Positions 8,638-20,607 of a DNA stretch of 64,000 nt are shown piece by piece (the stretch's first letter is position 1; each line of letters starts with the position of its first letter). The notes beneath the pieces are model-generated. The model was not told where the DNA came from and made no database searches. It saw only the letters and a list, made by a program, of their open reading frames with translations. This DNA comes from Rhizobium giardinii bv. giardinii H152 (GTDB lineage: Bacteria; Pseudomonadota; Alphaproteobacteria; Rhizobiales; Rhizobiaceae). The translations under genes and the position numbers were made by a program. Location of the stretch: NCBI RefSeq assembly GCF_000379605.1, contig NZ_KB902579.1:447748-511747 (forward strand), in the 5' to 3' direction.

Positions 8638-9804
8638 ATGAGGGAAGCGCGCATTTATATGGACTGGAATGCCACCGCGCCGCTTTTGCCGGCCGCGCGC
8701 GAGGCGTGCTTGTCTGCGCTCGATCTTGCCGGCAACCCGTCATCCGTTCACGGCGAAGGTCGCAAGATCCGTGCGTTGATCGAGACTGCGCGGCGCGACG
8801 TGGCCGCATTGTGCGGCGCGCAACCGGCCAGCGTGACGTTCACCAGCGGCGCCACCGAGGCGGCCAACTGGGTGCTGACGCCTGATTTCCGGATGGGCAA
8901 GACGCCGATTTCGATCGGCCATCTCTATATTTCCGCGATCGAGCATCCCGCCATTCGCGAAGGCGGCCGTTTCGGCAGGAACGACATCAGCGAAATCGCC
9001 GTGACGCCGGCGGGCATGCTGGACCTGGCAGCGCTCGAGGCGGCACTTGCCGCGCATGACCGCCAGACCGGCCTGCCGATGGTTGCCGTCATGCTTGCCA
9101 ACAATGAAACCGGCATCGTCCAGCCGATCGCGGAGGTTTCGCATCTGGTCAAGGCGGCCGGTGGCATTCTGGTCGTCGATGGGGTGCAGGCCGCGGGCCG
9201 CATCGCCTTGTCGATCGAAAACCTTGGCGCCGACTTCCTGATCATTTCGTCGCACAAGATCGGCGGACCAAAGGGCGCGGGCGCACTGATCGCACGCGGC
9301 GAAATCCTGATGCCTTCGGCGCTGATCCGTGGCGGCGGCCAGGAGAAGGGCCATCGCTCGGGGACGGAAAACCCTGCGGCCATCGCCGGTTTCGGGGCTG
9401 CGGCGCGCGCTGCGGTCGATGGGCTAGCGGGGCGGATGGCGGCGGTTGCGGCATTGCGCGATGATCTGGAAAGCGAAATGGTCGCCGTAGCGCCCGACGT
9501 CATCATCCATGGCAAAAGCGGACCTCGGCTCGGCAATACGACGTTCTTCACCTTGCCCGGCCTCAAGGCCGAGACGGGCCAGATCGCCTTCGATCTGGAA
9601 GGCGTCGCTTTGTCGGCAGGGTCGGCCTGTTCGTCCGGCAAGGTCGGCCAGAGCTATGTTCTGTCGGCAATGGGTCATGATCCGGGACAGGGCGCATTGC
9701 GGATATCGATCGGGTCGTCTACGACGCGGGCCGAAATCGGCCGCTGTGCCGAGGTCTTTGCAAAGGTCGCGGCGCGGCGCAGGCTCTCGGGGGCCGCCGC
9801 CTGA
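8638..9804 (+). CDS. sufS2: Cysteine desulfurase, NifS/IscS-like (first suf desulfurase, SufS2)
   Basis: PLP enzyme that removes sulfur from cysteine as a protein-bound persulfide for Fe-S cluster assembly. The 388-residue protein has YMDWNATAP at the start, NNETGIVQPI, the PLP lysine K207 in SSHKIGGP, HRSGTENPA, and the catalytic Cys331 in SACSSGKVG. The motif S-A-C-S-S-G on a long mobile loop is characteristic of group I (NifS/IscS) enzymes, unlike the SufS-type enzyme later in the same operon. The ATG at 8638 follows AAGGGAA; an in-frame start at 8542 adds 32 unconserved residues. First gene of the suf operon, downstream of the IRO/ICE promoter. Confidence 0.93.
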   Translation: MREARIYMDWNATAPLLPAAREACLSALDLAGNPSSVHGEGRKIRALIETARRDVAALCGAQPASVTFTSGATEAANWVLTPDFRMGKTPISIGHLYISAIEHPAIREGGRFGRNDISEIAVTPAGMLDLAALEAALAAHDRQTGLPMVAVMLANNETGIVQPIAEVSHLVKAAGGILVVDGVQAAGRIALSIENLGADFLIISSHKIGGPKGAGALIARGEILMPSALIRGGGQEKGHRSGTENPAAIAGFGAAARAAVDGLAGRMAAVAALRDDLESEMVAVAPDVIIHGKSGPRLGNTTFFTLPGLKAETGQIAFDLEGVALSAGSACSSGKVGQSYVLSAMGHDPGQGALRISIGSSTTRAEIGRCAEVFAKVAARRRLSGAAA

Positions 9805-9948
9805 AGGCAATAAAATTGCGGAAATTCAATTTTCCGCTTGGCAAACGGGGTGAAAATCGCCCCTTAGCCATTACATTAGCGGTGCGACGAAAATCGCATC
9901 GTACTGACAAGCTGCCGGACCTTGTATCCGGCGAGATTGGAGAACGAC
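9805..9948 (+). promoter_or_regulatory. Hairpin-rich spacer between sufS2 and sufB
   Basis: This 144-nt gap is the longest in the suf operon. It contains a 7-bp stem GCGGAAA (9818-9824) / TTTCCGC (9831-9837), a GGGG/CCCC pair around 9847-9863, and TGCGA/TCGCA around 9883-9898. CCCTTAGCC-A-TTACATT (9861-9877) recurs in spread form ahead of sufA. It may be an internal promoter, an RNA processing site or a partial terminator; none is proven. Confidence 0.35.
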
Positions 9949-11418
9949 ATGGCTGCCGTGCAGGAAACAATCGATCAGGTCGCCCTGATCGATGTGGACC
10001 AGTACAAATACGGGTTTGAAACGAAGATCGAGATGGACAAGGCGCCCAAGGGCCTGTCCGAAGAGATCATCCGCTTCATTTCGGCGAAGAAGCAGGAACC
10101 GGAATGGATGCTCGAGTGGCGTCTGGAGGCTTACCGCCGCTGGCTGACGCTTGAGGAGCCCACCTGGGCGCGCGTCAACTACCCGAAGATCGATTTCAAC
10201 GATATCTACTATTACGCCGCGCCGAAGAGTACACCCGGCCCGACGTCGATTGACGATGTCGACCCGGAAATTTTGAAGGTCTATGAAAAGCTCGGCATTC
10301 CGCTGCGCGAGCAGGAAATGCTCGCTGGCGTGAAGACCTCGAGGATTGCCGTCGATGCGGTATTCGATTCCGTTTCGGTCGTCACGACCTTCAAAGAAGA
10401 ACTGAAGAAGGCCGGGGTCATCTTCATGTCGATCTCCGAGGCGATCCGTGAGCATCCGGACCTCGTCAGGAAATATCTCGGCTCTGTCGTTCCGACGACC
10501 GACAACTATTATGCGACGCTGAACTCCGCGGTCTTCACCGACGGTTCCTTCGTCCTCGTGCCGAAGGGCGTTCGCTGCCCGATGGAACTGTCGACCTATT
10601 TCCGCATCAACGAGAAGAACACGGGCCAATTCGAGCGCACGCTGATCATCGCGGAAGAGGGCGCTTACGTCTCCTACCTCGAAGGCTGCACCGCGCCGCA
10701 GCGCGACGAAAACCAGCTGCATGCGGCCGTCGTCGAGTTGGTTGCGCTCGATGATGCCGAGATCAAGTATTCGACCGTCCAGAACTGGTATCCGGGCGAC
10801 AAGAACGGCAAGGGCGGCATCTACAACTTCGTCACCAAGCGCGGCGATTGCCGCGGCAAGAACTCGAAGATTTCGTGGACGCAGGTCGAAACCGGCTCCG
10901 CCATCACCTGGAAATACCCGTCCTGCATCCTGCGCGGCGACGGTTCGCGCGGCGAGTTCTATTCGATCGCCGTGTCAAACGGCCACCAGCAGATCGACAG
11001 CGGTACGAAGATGATCCATCTCGGCAAGAACACGTCGAGCCGCATCATTTCCAAGGGCATTGCCGCCGGCGTGTCGCAAAACACCTATCGCGGCCAGGTC
11101 TCGACGCACCGCAGGGCGGAAAATGCCCGCAACTTCACGCAGTGCGACAGTCTTCTGATCGGCGACAAGTGCGGTGCCCACACGGTGCCCTACATCGAGG
11201 CACGCAATGCCTCGGCCCAGTTCGAGCATGAGGCGACAACGTCGAAGATCTCCGAAGACCAGCTGTTCTACTGCCTGCAGCGCGGCATTCCGGAAGAGGC
11301 GGCGATCGCGCTGATCGTCAACGGCTTCGTCAAGGAAGTCATCCAGGAACTGCCGATGGAGTTCGCGGTCGAAGCGCAGAAGCTGATCGGGATTTCGCTG
11401 GAAGGCTCGGTGGGCTAA
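9949..11418 (+). CDS. sufB: Fe-S cluster scaffold subunit SufB
   Basis: Scaffold subunit of the SufBC2D complex, where nascent Fe-S clusters are built in the cytosol. The 489-residue protein shows the conserved SufB core: [18 protein letters not shown], the [20 protein letters not shown] strand region, the beta-helix motif [35 protein letters not shown] and the C-terminal [12 protein letters not shown]. The ATG at 9949 has TTGGAGAA just upstream; an in-frame TTG at 9922 is unlikely. Followed by sufC after 75 nt. Confidence 0.97.
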   Translation: MAAVQETIDQVALIDVDQYKYGFETKIEMDKAPKGLSEEIIRFISAKKQEPEWMLEWRLEAYRRWLTLEEPTWARVNYPKIDFNDIYYYAAPKSTPGPTSIDDVDPEILKVYEKLGIPLREQEMLAGVKTSRIAVDAVFDSVSVVTTFKEELKKAGVIFMSISEAIREHPDLVRKYLGSVVPTTDNYYATLNSAVFTDGSFVLVPKGVRCPMELSTYFRINEKNTGQFERTLIIAEEGAYVSYLEGCTAPQRDENQLHAAVVELVALDDAEIKYSTVQNWYPGDKNGKGGIYNFVTKRGDCRGKNSKISWTQVETGSAITWKYPSCILRGDGSRGEFYSIAVSNGHQQIDSGTKMIHLGKNTSSRIISKGIAAGVSQNTYRGQVSTHRRAENARNFTQCDSLLIGDKCGAHTVPYIEARNASAQFEHEATTSKISEDQLFYCLQRGIPEEAAIALIVNGFVKEVIQELPMEFAVEAQKLIGISLEGSVG

Positions 11419-11493
11419 GCGGCTTCACACATTGAACCTGATGCGCGCAACGCTGCGCACGATGTTTATTCATTTCCCAAAGGGAAGATCGAA

Positions 11494-12249
11494 ATGCTTG
11501 AAATCAAGAACCTCCATGCCCGCATCGCCGAAGACGGCACCGAGATCATCCGCGGCCTTGACCTGACCGTGAAGGCTGGCGAGGTTGCCGCGATCATGGG
11601 GCCGAACGGCTCCGGCAAGTCGACGCTGTCCTACATCCTGTCGGGCCGCGAAGACTATGAAGTTACCGAAGGCGACATCCTTTACAACGGCGAGAGCATC
11701 CTGGAGCTCGACCCGTCCGAGCGTGCCGCCAAGGGGATTTTCCTTGCCTTCCAGTATCCGGTTGAAATTCCGGGCGTCGCGACCATGCAGTTCCTCAAGG
11801 TGGCACTGAACGAGCAGCGCAAGTATCGCGGCGAGGAAGAGCTTTCGACGCCGGACTTCATCCGCCGTGTCAAGGAAGCCTCCGCCAGGCTGCAGATCAA
11901 CCCCGACATGCTGAAGCGGCCGCTGAACGTCGGCTTCTCCGGCGGCGAGAAAAAGCGCGCGGAAATACTGCAGATGGCATTGCTGGAGCCGAAGCTCTGC
12001 GTGCTGGACGAAACCGACAGCGGCCTCGACATCGACGCGCTGAAGATCGTCGCCGACGGCGTCAATGCACTGCGCTCGCCGGATCGCGCCGTCGTCGTCA
12101 TCACGCACTACCAGCGCCTGCTCGAATACATCGTGCCGGACAGCGTTCACGTTCTCTACAAGGGCCAGATCATCAAGTCCGGCGACAAGTCGCTGGCGCT
12201 CGATCTCGAAGCCAACGGCTATGCCGACATCATCGATGCGGCGGCCTGA
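11494..12249 (+). CDS. sufC: SUF system ATPase SufC
   Basis: ABC-type ATPase that drives conformational change of the SufB-SufD scaffold; it is soluble and not a transporter. The 251-residue protein contains Walker A GPNGSGKST, the LSGRE-DYEVTEG segment typical of SufC, the signature GFSGGEKKRAEI, Walker B CVLDETDSGLDID and the switch His in VVITHYQRLL. AAGGGAAG precedes the ATG. The preceding 75 nt include a small GTGCGCAGC-like repeat (TGCGCGCAACGCTGCGCAC near 11441-11460) with no clear terminator, so read-through from sufB is expected. Confidence 0.97.
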   Translation: MLEIKNLHARIAEDGTEIIRGLDLTVKAGEVAAIMGPNGSGKSTLSYILSGREDYEVTEGDILYNGESILELDPSERAAKGIFLAFQYPVEIPGVATMQFLKVALNEQRKYRGEEELSTPDFIRRVKEASARLQINPDMLKRPLNVGFSGGEKKRAEILQMALLEPKLCVLDETDSGLDIDALKIVADGVNALRSPDRAVVVITHYQRLLEYIVPDSVHVLYKGQIIKSGDKSLALDLEANGYADIIDAAA

Positions 12250-12261
12250 GGAGTGCTGGGG

Positions 12262-13536
12262 ATGAACATGCAAACGGCGATAACGATGACGGCCGCCGAG
12301 ACGGCCCTCGTCGATGGCTATACCGCCCAGATCGGCGAACTGCCCGGCGAAGGCGCCGTGCTTTCGGCGCGCGACACGCTTCTTGCCGATCTGAGAAAGC
12401 AGGGCCTGCCGACGCGGCGGGTCGAATCCTGGCATTATACCGATCTGCGCGCGCTTCTGCGCAGCGTTCCGGCTGTCGACCCGACCGCCTTTGCGCAGCG
12501 GGTCGATCCGCTGGTTGCCGGTTCATCGGTGCTGTCCGTCCTGAACGGCAAGGCCGATACCAAGGGTGCGCCGGCCGGCGTCAACGTCCGATCCTATGCC
12601 GAAAGCCTCGTTGAGGGCGTTGCGGCGGCCGATCTCGTGGAGCGCGATGCCGACGACGCGATCGGCCGTATCAACGGCAGCTTCGTGCGTGACGGTTTCG
12701 AGATCGAGGTTGCGGAAGGCACCGAGCTCGAACAGCCGCTGGAACTTCAGCTGGTGCAGAGCGCCGGCCAGAGCCATACCCGCTTCCCGGTAACATTCGG
12801 CGCCAACACGAAGGCCGTGGTCATCGAACGCCACCTTTCCGTCAGCGCCGCGCCGAGCCTCGTGACGACCGTTTGCGACCTGATCCTCGACGAGGGCGCG
12901 GAGATCACCTGGATCATCCTGCAGCAGCAGGGTGATGCCGACAGCCATCTGGCGCAGGTCAATTTCGACCTTGGTACCAATGCCAAGCTGCGGCTGTTCG
13001 TCATCAATGCCGGCGGCAAGCTGGTTCGCCAGGAAGTTCATGGCGTGACGACAGGCGAAGGCTCCGATTTCAAGCTGCGCGGCATCAACCTGCTCGGCGG
13101 CGAAACGCATACGGATGTGACCTTCACGCTCGGCCATGACGTCCCGAACACGACATCGACGGAAATCATCCGCAACGTCCTGCTCGGCCGCGCCAAGGGC
13201 GTTTTCCAGGGGCAGATCCGCGTTGCTCCCGATGCCCAGAAGACTGACGCGAAGATGGCATGCAACACGCTGCTCCTCTCCGACGACGCCGATTTTTCGG
13301 CAAAGCCGGAGCTGGAAATCTTTGCCGACGACGTCCAGTGCGGCCACGGCGCAACGGTGATCGACATCGACGCGACGCATCTTTTCTACCTGCGTGCCCG
13401 CGGCATTCCGGAAAACAAGGCGCGGGCCATGCTGGTCAATGCCTTCGTCGACGAGATCGTCGAGGAACTGGAAGACGAAGCCGTGATCGAGCCTTTGGAA
13501 GCGATCATCGCGGCCTGGCTCGAGACGCACGCCTGA
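12262..13536 (+). CDS. sufD: Fe-S cluster assembly protein SufD
   Basis: SufD partners SufB in the SufBC2D scaffold and helps iron entry. The 424-residue protein has the SufD N-terminal helical region (TRRVESWHYTDLR, conserved in the family), then the shared SufBD beta-helix and a C-terminal DVQCGHGATVIDIDATHLFYLRARGIPENKA block (quoted as key positions; the conserved Cys and His of CGHG are at about 362-365). GAGGAG at 12248-12253 places the start at the ATG at 12262; a GTG at 12253 is in frame but overlaps the ribosome-binding site. Only 12 nt separate it from sufC. Confidence 0.94.
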   Translation: MNMQTAITMTAAETALVDGYTAQIGELPGEGAVLSARDTLLADLRKQGLPTRRVESWHYTDLRALLRSVPAVDPTAFAQRVDPLVAGSSVLSVLNGKADTKGAPAGVNVRSYAESLVEGVAAADLVERDADDAIGRINGSFVRDGFEIEVAEGTELEQPLELQLVQSAGQSHTRFPVTFGANTKAVVIERHLSVSAAPSLVTTVCDLILDEGAEITWIILQQQGDADSHLAQVNFDLGTNAKLRLFVINAGGKLVRQEVHGVTTGEGSDFKLRGINLLGGETHTDVTFTLGHDVPNTTSTEIIRNVLLGRAKGVFQGQIRVAPDAQKTDAKMACNTLLLSDDADFSAKPELEIFADDVQCGHGATVIDIDATHLFYLRARGIPENKARAMLVNAFVDEIVEELEDEAVIEPLEAIIAAWLETHA

Positions 13537-13548
13537 TTGGACAACGAC

Positions 13549-14790
13549 ATGGAACATACGGTGCCGGTGCCTGCCTACGACGTCGAAGCGATCCGCCGGG
13601 ATTTTCCCATCCTGTCGCGGACCGTCTACGGCAAGCCGCTCGTCTATCTCGACAATGGCGCCTCGGCGCAGAAGCCGCAGGTGGTCATCGACGCCGTTGC
13701 CCATGCCTATGCCAACGAATATGCCAACGTCCATCGCGGCCTGCATTTCCTGTCGAATGCCGCGACGGATGCCTATGAGGGCGCACGCGAAAAGGTGCGT
13801 CGCTTCCTGAACGCGCCGTCCGTCGACAATATCATCTTCACCAAGTCCTCGACGGAGGCGATCAATGCGGTTGCCTATGGGTACGGCATGCCGAAGATTG
13901 GCGAGGGCGACGAGATCGTCATCTCGATCATGGAGCATCACTCCAACATCGTGCCATGGCATTTCATCCGCGAACGGCAGGGAGCAAAGCTCGTCTGGGC
14001 ACCGGTCGACGACCAAGGCGTGTTCCATATCGATGATTTCGTCAAATGCCTGAGCGACCGCACCAAACTGGTGGCGATCACGCATATGTCGAATGCGCTT
14101 GGCACGGTCGTTCCGGTCAAGGAGATCTGCCGCATCGCCCATGAGCGCGGTATCCCGGTTTTGATCGACGGCAGCCAGGCCGCGGTCCACATGCCGGTCG
14201 ATGTCCAGGACATCGATTGCGACTGGTACGTGATGACCGGACACAAGCTCTACGGTCCCTCGGGCATCGGCGTGCTCTACGGCAAGACGGACCGCTTGAA
14301 GGAAATGCGCCCCTTCATGGGCGGCGGCGAAATGATCGTCGAGGTGACCGAAGACACCGTCACGTACAACGATCCGCCGCACCGCTTCGAAGCAGGCACG
14401 CCGCCGATCGTCCAGGCGATCGGTCTCGGTTATGCGCTTGATTACATGGAAAAGCTCGGCCGCGCGGCCATCGCCGCCCACGAGGCCGATCTGGCTGCCT
14501 ACGCGTTTCAGCGCCTGTCGTCCGTCAATTCGTTGCGCATCTTCGGGACGGCGCCCGGCAAGGGTGGTATCTTCTCCTTCGAGCTCGAAGGGATCCATTC
14601 CCACGACGTGTCGATGGTGATCGACCGGGCGGGCGTGGCGGTGAGGGCCGGAACGCATTGCGCCCAGCCGCTCTTGAAACGCTTTGGCGTCACCTCCACA
14701 TGCCGTGCATCCTTCGGTCTCTACAATACGCGAGCCGAAGTGGATGCGCTCGTCGATGCGCTGGGTCATGCCCGCAAATTCTTTGCGTAA
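13549..14790 (+). CDS. sufS: SufS-type cysteine desulfurase (second suf desulfurase)
   Basis: Group II cysteine desulfurase delivering sulfur to SufB. The 413-residue protein carries DFPIL..VYGKPLVYLDN, EHHSNIVPW, the PLP lysine K233 in TGHKLYGPSG, the RFEAGTP motif and Cys371 in RAGTHCAQP; this short Cys loop is diagnostic of SufS rather than IscS/NifS. An ATG at 13549 is 12 nt past the sufD stop; a TTG at 13537 is in frame. No sufE or sufU gene is seen nearby, so the sulfur acceptor is encoded elsewhere or is replaced. In Agrobacterium this position is called sufS1. Confidence 0.95.
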   Translation: MEHTVPVPAYDVEAIRRDFPILSRTVYGKPLVYLDNGASAQKPQVVIDAVAHAYANEYANVHRGLHFLSNAATDAYEGAREKVRRFLNAPSVDNIIFTKSSTEAINAVAYGYGMPKIGEGDEIVISIMEHHSNIVPWHFIRERQGAKLVWAPVDDQGVFHIDDFVKCLSDRTKLVAITHMSNALGTVVPVKEICRIAHERGIPVLIDGSQAAVHMPVDVQDIDCDWYVMTGHKLYGPSGIGVLYGKTDRLKEMRPFMGGGEMIVEVTEDTVTYNDPPHRFEAGTPPIVQAIGLGYALDYMEKLGRAAIAAHEADLAAYAFQRLSSVNSLRIFGTAPGKGGIFSFELEGIHSHDVSMVIDRAGVAVRAGTHCAQPLLKRFGVTSTCRASFGLYNTRAEVDALVDALGHARKFFA

Positions 14791-14801
14791 GGAATAGTCT
14801 G

Positions 14802-15182
14802 ATGAGCCTTGATACGACCGAAGAGAAGATCGATGTCCGCGAAGGGATCGTTCATTCCGCAATCCCCGCAGACGAGCTGGCGCGTCTCAGCGACGACGTC
14901 ATCTCGGCTTTGAAGACGGTCTATGACCCGGAAATTCCGGCCGACATCTTCGAGCTCGGGCTGATCTACAAGATCGATATCGAAGACGACCGGATGGTCA
15001 GGATCGCCATGACGCTGACCGCGCCCGGCTGCCCGGTGGCCGGAGAGATGCCGGGCTGGGTGGAGAATGCGGTCGGTGCCGTCGAAGGCGTGTCCGGCGT
15101 CGAGGTGACCATGACCTTCGATCCGCCATGGACGCCGGACCGCATGTCGGAAGAGGCGCAGGTGGCCGTCGGCTGGTACTGA
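14802..15182 (+). CDS. sufT: SUF-associated MIP18/DUF59 protein (SufT; SufX in Agrobacterium)
   Basis: Small 126-residue protein of the DUF59/MIP18 family, which acts in Fe-S cluster maturation or transfer; the exact step is not settled. It contains the family core VYDPEIPADIFELGLIYKI, MTLTAPGCPVA with a conserved Cys, and the C-terminal FDPPWTPDRMSEEAQ. AAGGA lies about 10 nt before the ATG at 14802. It follows sufS by 11 nt and precedes sufA, matching the operon order known from rhizobia. Confidence 0.92.
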   Translation: MSLDTTEEKIDVREGIVHSAIPADELARLSDDVISALKTVYDPEIPADIFELGLIYKIDIEDDRMVRIAMTLTAPGCPVAGEMPGWVENAVGAVEGVSGVEVTMTFDPPWTPDRMSEEAQVAVGWY

Positions 15183-15283
15183 TCAGTGCCGCAGGCGTAT
15201 TGATCCCTTAGCCGCCGCACATTACATTCTGGACTCGGGAAAGCATCAGGCCTTGAACCTGATTGCGCTAAGGAGAATGGCCG
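15183..15283 (+). promoter_or_regulatory. Spacer before sufA with a motif shared with the sufB leader
   Basis: This 101-nt gap holds CCCTTAGCC (15206-15214) followed by TTACATT (15222-15228), the same two words that sit side by side ahead of sufB. AGGAGA (15271-15276) is the ribosome-binding site for sufA. An internal promoter is possible but unproven. Confidence 0.3.
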
Positions 15284-15676
15284 ATGGGCTTTGCAGTGAT
15301 GAGTTTGAGCGATGCGGCCGCCGGCCGCGTCAAGGCGATCGTCGAGAATGCCGGTGGCGGCGCCGAGGGCATTCGTGTGTCGATCAAGAAGGGCGGTTGC
15401 GCCGGTATGGAATATGCCATCGACCTGGTGACTACAGCCAACCCCAAGGACGATTTCGTCGAGCATCAGGGCGCCAAGGTCTGGGTCGCGCCGGAAGCCG
15501 TCCTTTACCTGCTCGGTACCCGCATGGATTTCGAAGTGACGACGCTGCGCTCGGGCTTCACCTTCAACAATCCGAACCAGACCTCCGCCTGCGGCTGCGG
15601 CGAATCGGTCGAACTGAAGCCGGCGGACCTTGCGGCGTTCGCGGCCAAGGGCGATGCGGTCGTGCGAGCCGGCTAG
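15284..15676 (+). CDS. sufA: A-type Fe-S carrier protein SufA/IscA
   Basis: Carries assembled Fe-S clusters from the SufBCD scaffold to apoproteins. The 130-residue protein has the three conserved cysteines of the A-type carriers: Cys39 in KKGGCAGMEY and the pair Cys103/Cys105 in SACGCGES. AGGAGA sits 7 nt upstream of the ATG at 15284; the ATG at 15277 is out of frame. Last gene of the suf operon, followed by a strong terminator 42 nt downstream. Confidence 0.96.
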   Translation: MGFAVMSLSDAAAGRVKAIVENAGGGAEGIRVSIKKGGCAGMEYAIDLVTTANPKDDFVEHQGAKVWVAPEAVLYLLGTRMDFEVTTLRSGFTFNNPNQTSACGCGESVELKPADLAAFAAKGDAVVRAG

Positions 15677-15717
15677 GCTTTCGCGCAAGGGCCGATATTT
15701 GCACGAGAATTCCAAAG

Positions 15718-15751
15718 GAGACTGGTTTCCGCCAGTCTCTTTTTCTGTTTT
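15718..15751 (+). terminator. Terminator of the suf operon
   Basis: A perfect 8-bp stem GAGACTGG (15718-15725) / CCAGTCTC (15732-15739) with a TTTCCG loop is followed by a T-rich tract running to about 15751, a classical intrinsic terminator. Confidence 0.85.
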
Positions 15752-15796
15752 TATGCACGTCTGACAAACGCGGCCGGGCCTGGATTGAGTAACGCG

Positions 15797-17662
15797 ATGC
15801 CGATTGCGCAGAAACATTTCGTCCAGGCCCTCTACGGCAGCTTTCCCGATCCGGTTGTCATCATTGATTCCGACTGGATCATCCTTTCCGCAAATCCCGC
15901 GATCACGAAGCAATTCGGTTATACGGCGGATGAAATCGCCAACCGTCCGGCCCGGATACTTTATGCCACGGATGAAGACTACGACGCATATCTCAGCCGG
16001 GACGCGCGCGAACGCGCCGGCGAGGATGTTTCAGATGACGTCCACCAATACCGTCGAAAGGACGGATCGGTGTTTTCCGCCCGTCTGCGCGTTACCGCAG
16101 TCCGCGACGAGGATGGCACGGCGCAGGGCTTCATCGGGGTCGTGCACGATATTTCGGATCTTCTCGAACTCGACAGGGCGCGAAGGAAGACCGCCGAGAT
16201 GTTCGACGCCGCCCTGCAGGCGATACCGGAAGGCTTTGCGATTTTCGACAGGCAGGAAAAACTGATCGCCTTCAATGAAGCCTATCGGCGCATCCTGGGC
16301 AAGGCCGGTGACGGTCTCCAGATGGGCATGACCGCCGAGGAAATCCTTGTTGCCGTCCATGAAGCCGGCAACTATCCGTCCATGCCGATCGGCTCGCCGG
16401 AGGCCTCGGCGTGGATCGAAAGCCGACTGCAGGATTTTCGCCAACCGAGCGGCAAGCCGCATCTCTTTCCCTACGGCGACGGGCGCTGGATGCAGGCGGA
16501 AAACCTGAAGGCCGGTGACGGCAATACCGTCGTCCTGCGCATCGATGTCACGGCCCTGAAGGAGGCGGAACTGGCGCTCGACCGGCAGAGGCTGGAATAT
16601 TACACGCTCGTCCAGAACATACCGGATTTCATTTGTCGGATTTCTCCGGACCTGACGTGCACCTTCGTCAACGAGACCTATGCCGAGTTCATCGGCAAAC
16701 CGGCGAGCGAGCTTGCCGGAAAGCCGTTTCTGGACTTTGTCCCGGAACGGGACCGCGAGCGTCTGGTTCGCCTTCTGAGGAACCTCTCGCCGGAGGATCC
16801 GATCTTCGCGCGCGAACAGCGCCGGCCATTGGCCGATGGCAGTGACTTCTGGATCTTCTGGTCCAACATGGCGGTGTTCGACGGTGACAACCTTGTCGAA
16901 TACATCACTGCCGGGCGCGACATCACCGAGTTGAAGCGACAGCAGGTGCGGATTGCCCAGCAAAGTGCCGAGCTGAAGCGCAAGAACGAAGCGCTCAACC
17001 AGTTCACCGGCACGGTTTCACACGACCTGAAGGCGCCGCTGCGCCACATATCGATGTTTTCGGAGATGATCAGCGAAGATGTCACGAGCGGCAATTTCGC
17101 AGATCTGCCGGTCTATGCCCACCACCTGCGCCAGAGCGCCCGGCGGATGGATCGACTGATCGACAGCCTCCTCGATTACGCCCAGATCGCCGACCAGATC
17201 AACAATTGGCAGACGGTTTCCATGTCGGACGTTGTTTCCGACGCCATCCTCAATCTGGACACGTTCATTCGGGAGGCAGACGCAAGGTTCGAGTTCGATG
17301 TCTTGCCGCAGGTCAAGGGTGATCCAGAACTGCTGAAGCGCCTCTGCCAGAACCTGATCGGCAATGCGGTCAAGTATCGCCGCGAGGGGATCAAGCCGGT
17401 CATCAGCATCTATAGCGAAACGATTGACGATTGTGTCAGAATCTATTTCCAGGATAACGGCATCGGTATCGATCCACGGTTTGCGAAGAAGATCTTCGAT
17501 GTATTGCAACGTCTTCACCGGGACGAATCGGTCTATCCGGGCACAGGCATCGGGTTGGCATTGGCCAAACGGATCGCCGACAGCCACAACGGCTCCATCG
17601 AGCTCGACACGTCCTTTAGCCAGGGCGCGCGCTTTGTCCTGACCTTGCCGGACGCGGTTTAA
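15797..17662 (+). CDS. Soluble PAS-domain sensor histidine kinase
   Basis: Predicted cytosolic two-component kinase of 621 residues with no transmembrane segment. Three PAS domains are visible: about 10-130 (DSDWIILSANPAITKQFGY), 135-260 (IFDRQEKLIAFNEAYRRILG) and 275-395 (RISPDLTCTFVNETYAEFIG). They are followed by a HisKA domain with phospho-acceptor His409 in VSHDLKAPLRH and an HATPase domain with N523 (NLIGNAVKYR), DNGIGI and GTGIGLALAKRI. The HDLKAPL H-box and phytochrome-like layout fit the HWE-free classical HisKA group. The ligand is unknown and no response regulator is adjacent, so it is an orphan. An in-frame TTG at 15785 is an alternative start. Confidence 0.88.
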   Translation: MPIAQKHFVQALYGSFPDPVVIIDSDWIILSANPAITKQFGYTADEIANRPARILYATDEDYDAYLSRDARERAGEDVSDDVHQYRRKDGSVFSARLRVTAVRDEDGTAQGFIGVVHDISDLLELDRARRKTAEMFDAALQAIPEGFAIFDRQEKLIAFNEAYRRILGKAGDGLQMGMTAEEILVAVHEAGNYPSMPIGSPEASAWIESRLQDFRQPSGKPHLFPYGDGRWMQAENLKAGDGNTVVLRIDVTALKEAELALDRQRLEYYTLVQNIPDFICRISPDLTCTFVNETYAEFIGKPASELAGKPFLDFVPERDRERLVRLLRNLSPEDPIFAREQRRPLADGSDFWIFWSNMAVFDGDNLVEYITAGRDITELKRQQVRIAQQSAELKRKNEALNQFTGTVSHDLKAPLRHISMFSEMISEDVTSGNFADLPVYAHHLRQSARRMDRLIDSLLDYAQIADQINNWQTVSMSDVVSDAILNLDTFIREADARFEFDVLPQVKGDPELLKRLCQNLIGNAVKYRREGIKPVISIYSETIDDCVRIYFQDNGIGIDPRFAKKIFDVLQRLHRDESVYPGTGIGLALAKRIADSHNGSIELDTSFSQGARFVLTLPDAV

Positions 17663-17710
17663 CGGTTCCGAGGACAACCGCAGGATTCACGCAGCGACCG
17701 CAGCATGGGA

Positions 17711-17730
17711 AGGGGCGCATGAAGCGCCCC
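17711..17730 (-). terminator. Terminator of the gcvTHP operon
   Basis: GGGGCGC (17712-17718) / GCGCCCC (17724-17730) forms a 7-bp GC stem with an ATGAA loop, 13 nt past the gcvP stop. On the minus strand the stem is followed by TTCCC, a weak T-tract, so efficiency is uncertain. Confidence 0.6.
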
Positions 17731-17742
17731 CGGTTTCAAGCG

Positions 17743-20606
<2,864 letters not shown>

Positions 20607-20607
<1 letters not shown>

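Noticed and set aside
12523-14862. 779-codon minus-strand open frame
   Set aside because: It is the antisense of sufD and sufS, which match known families along their whole length.
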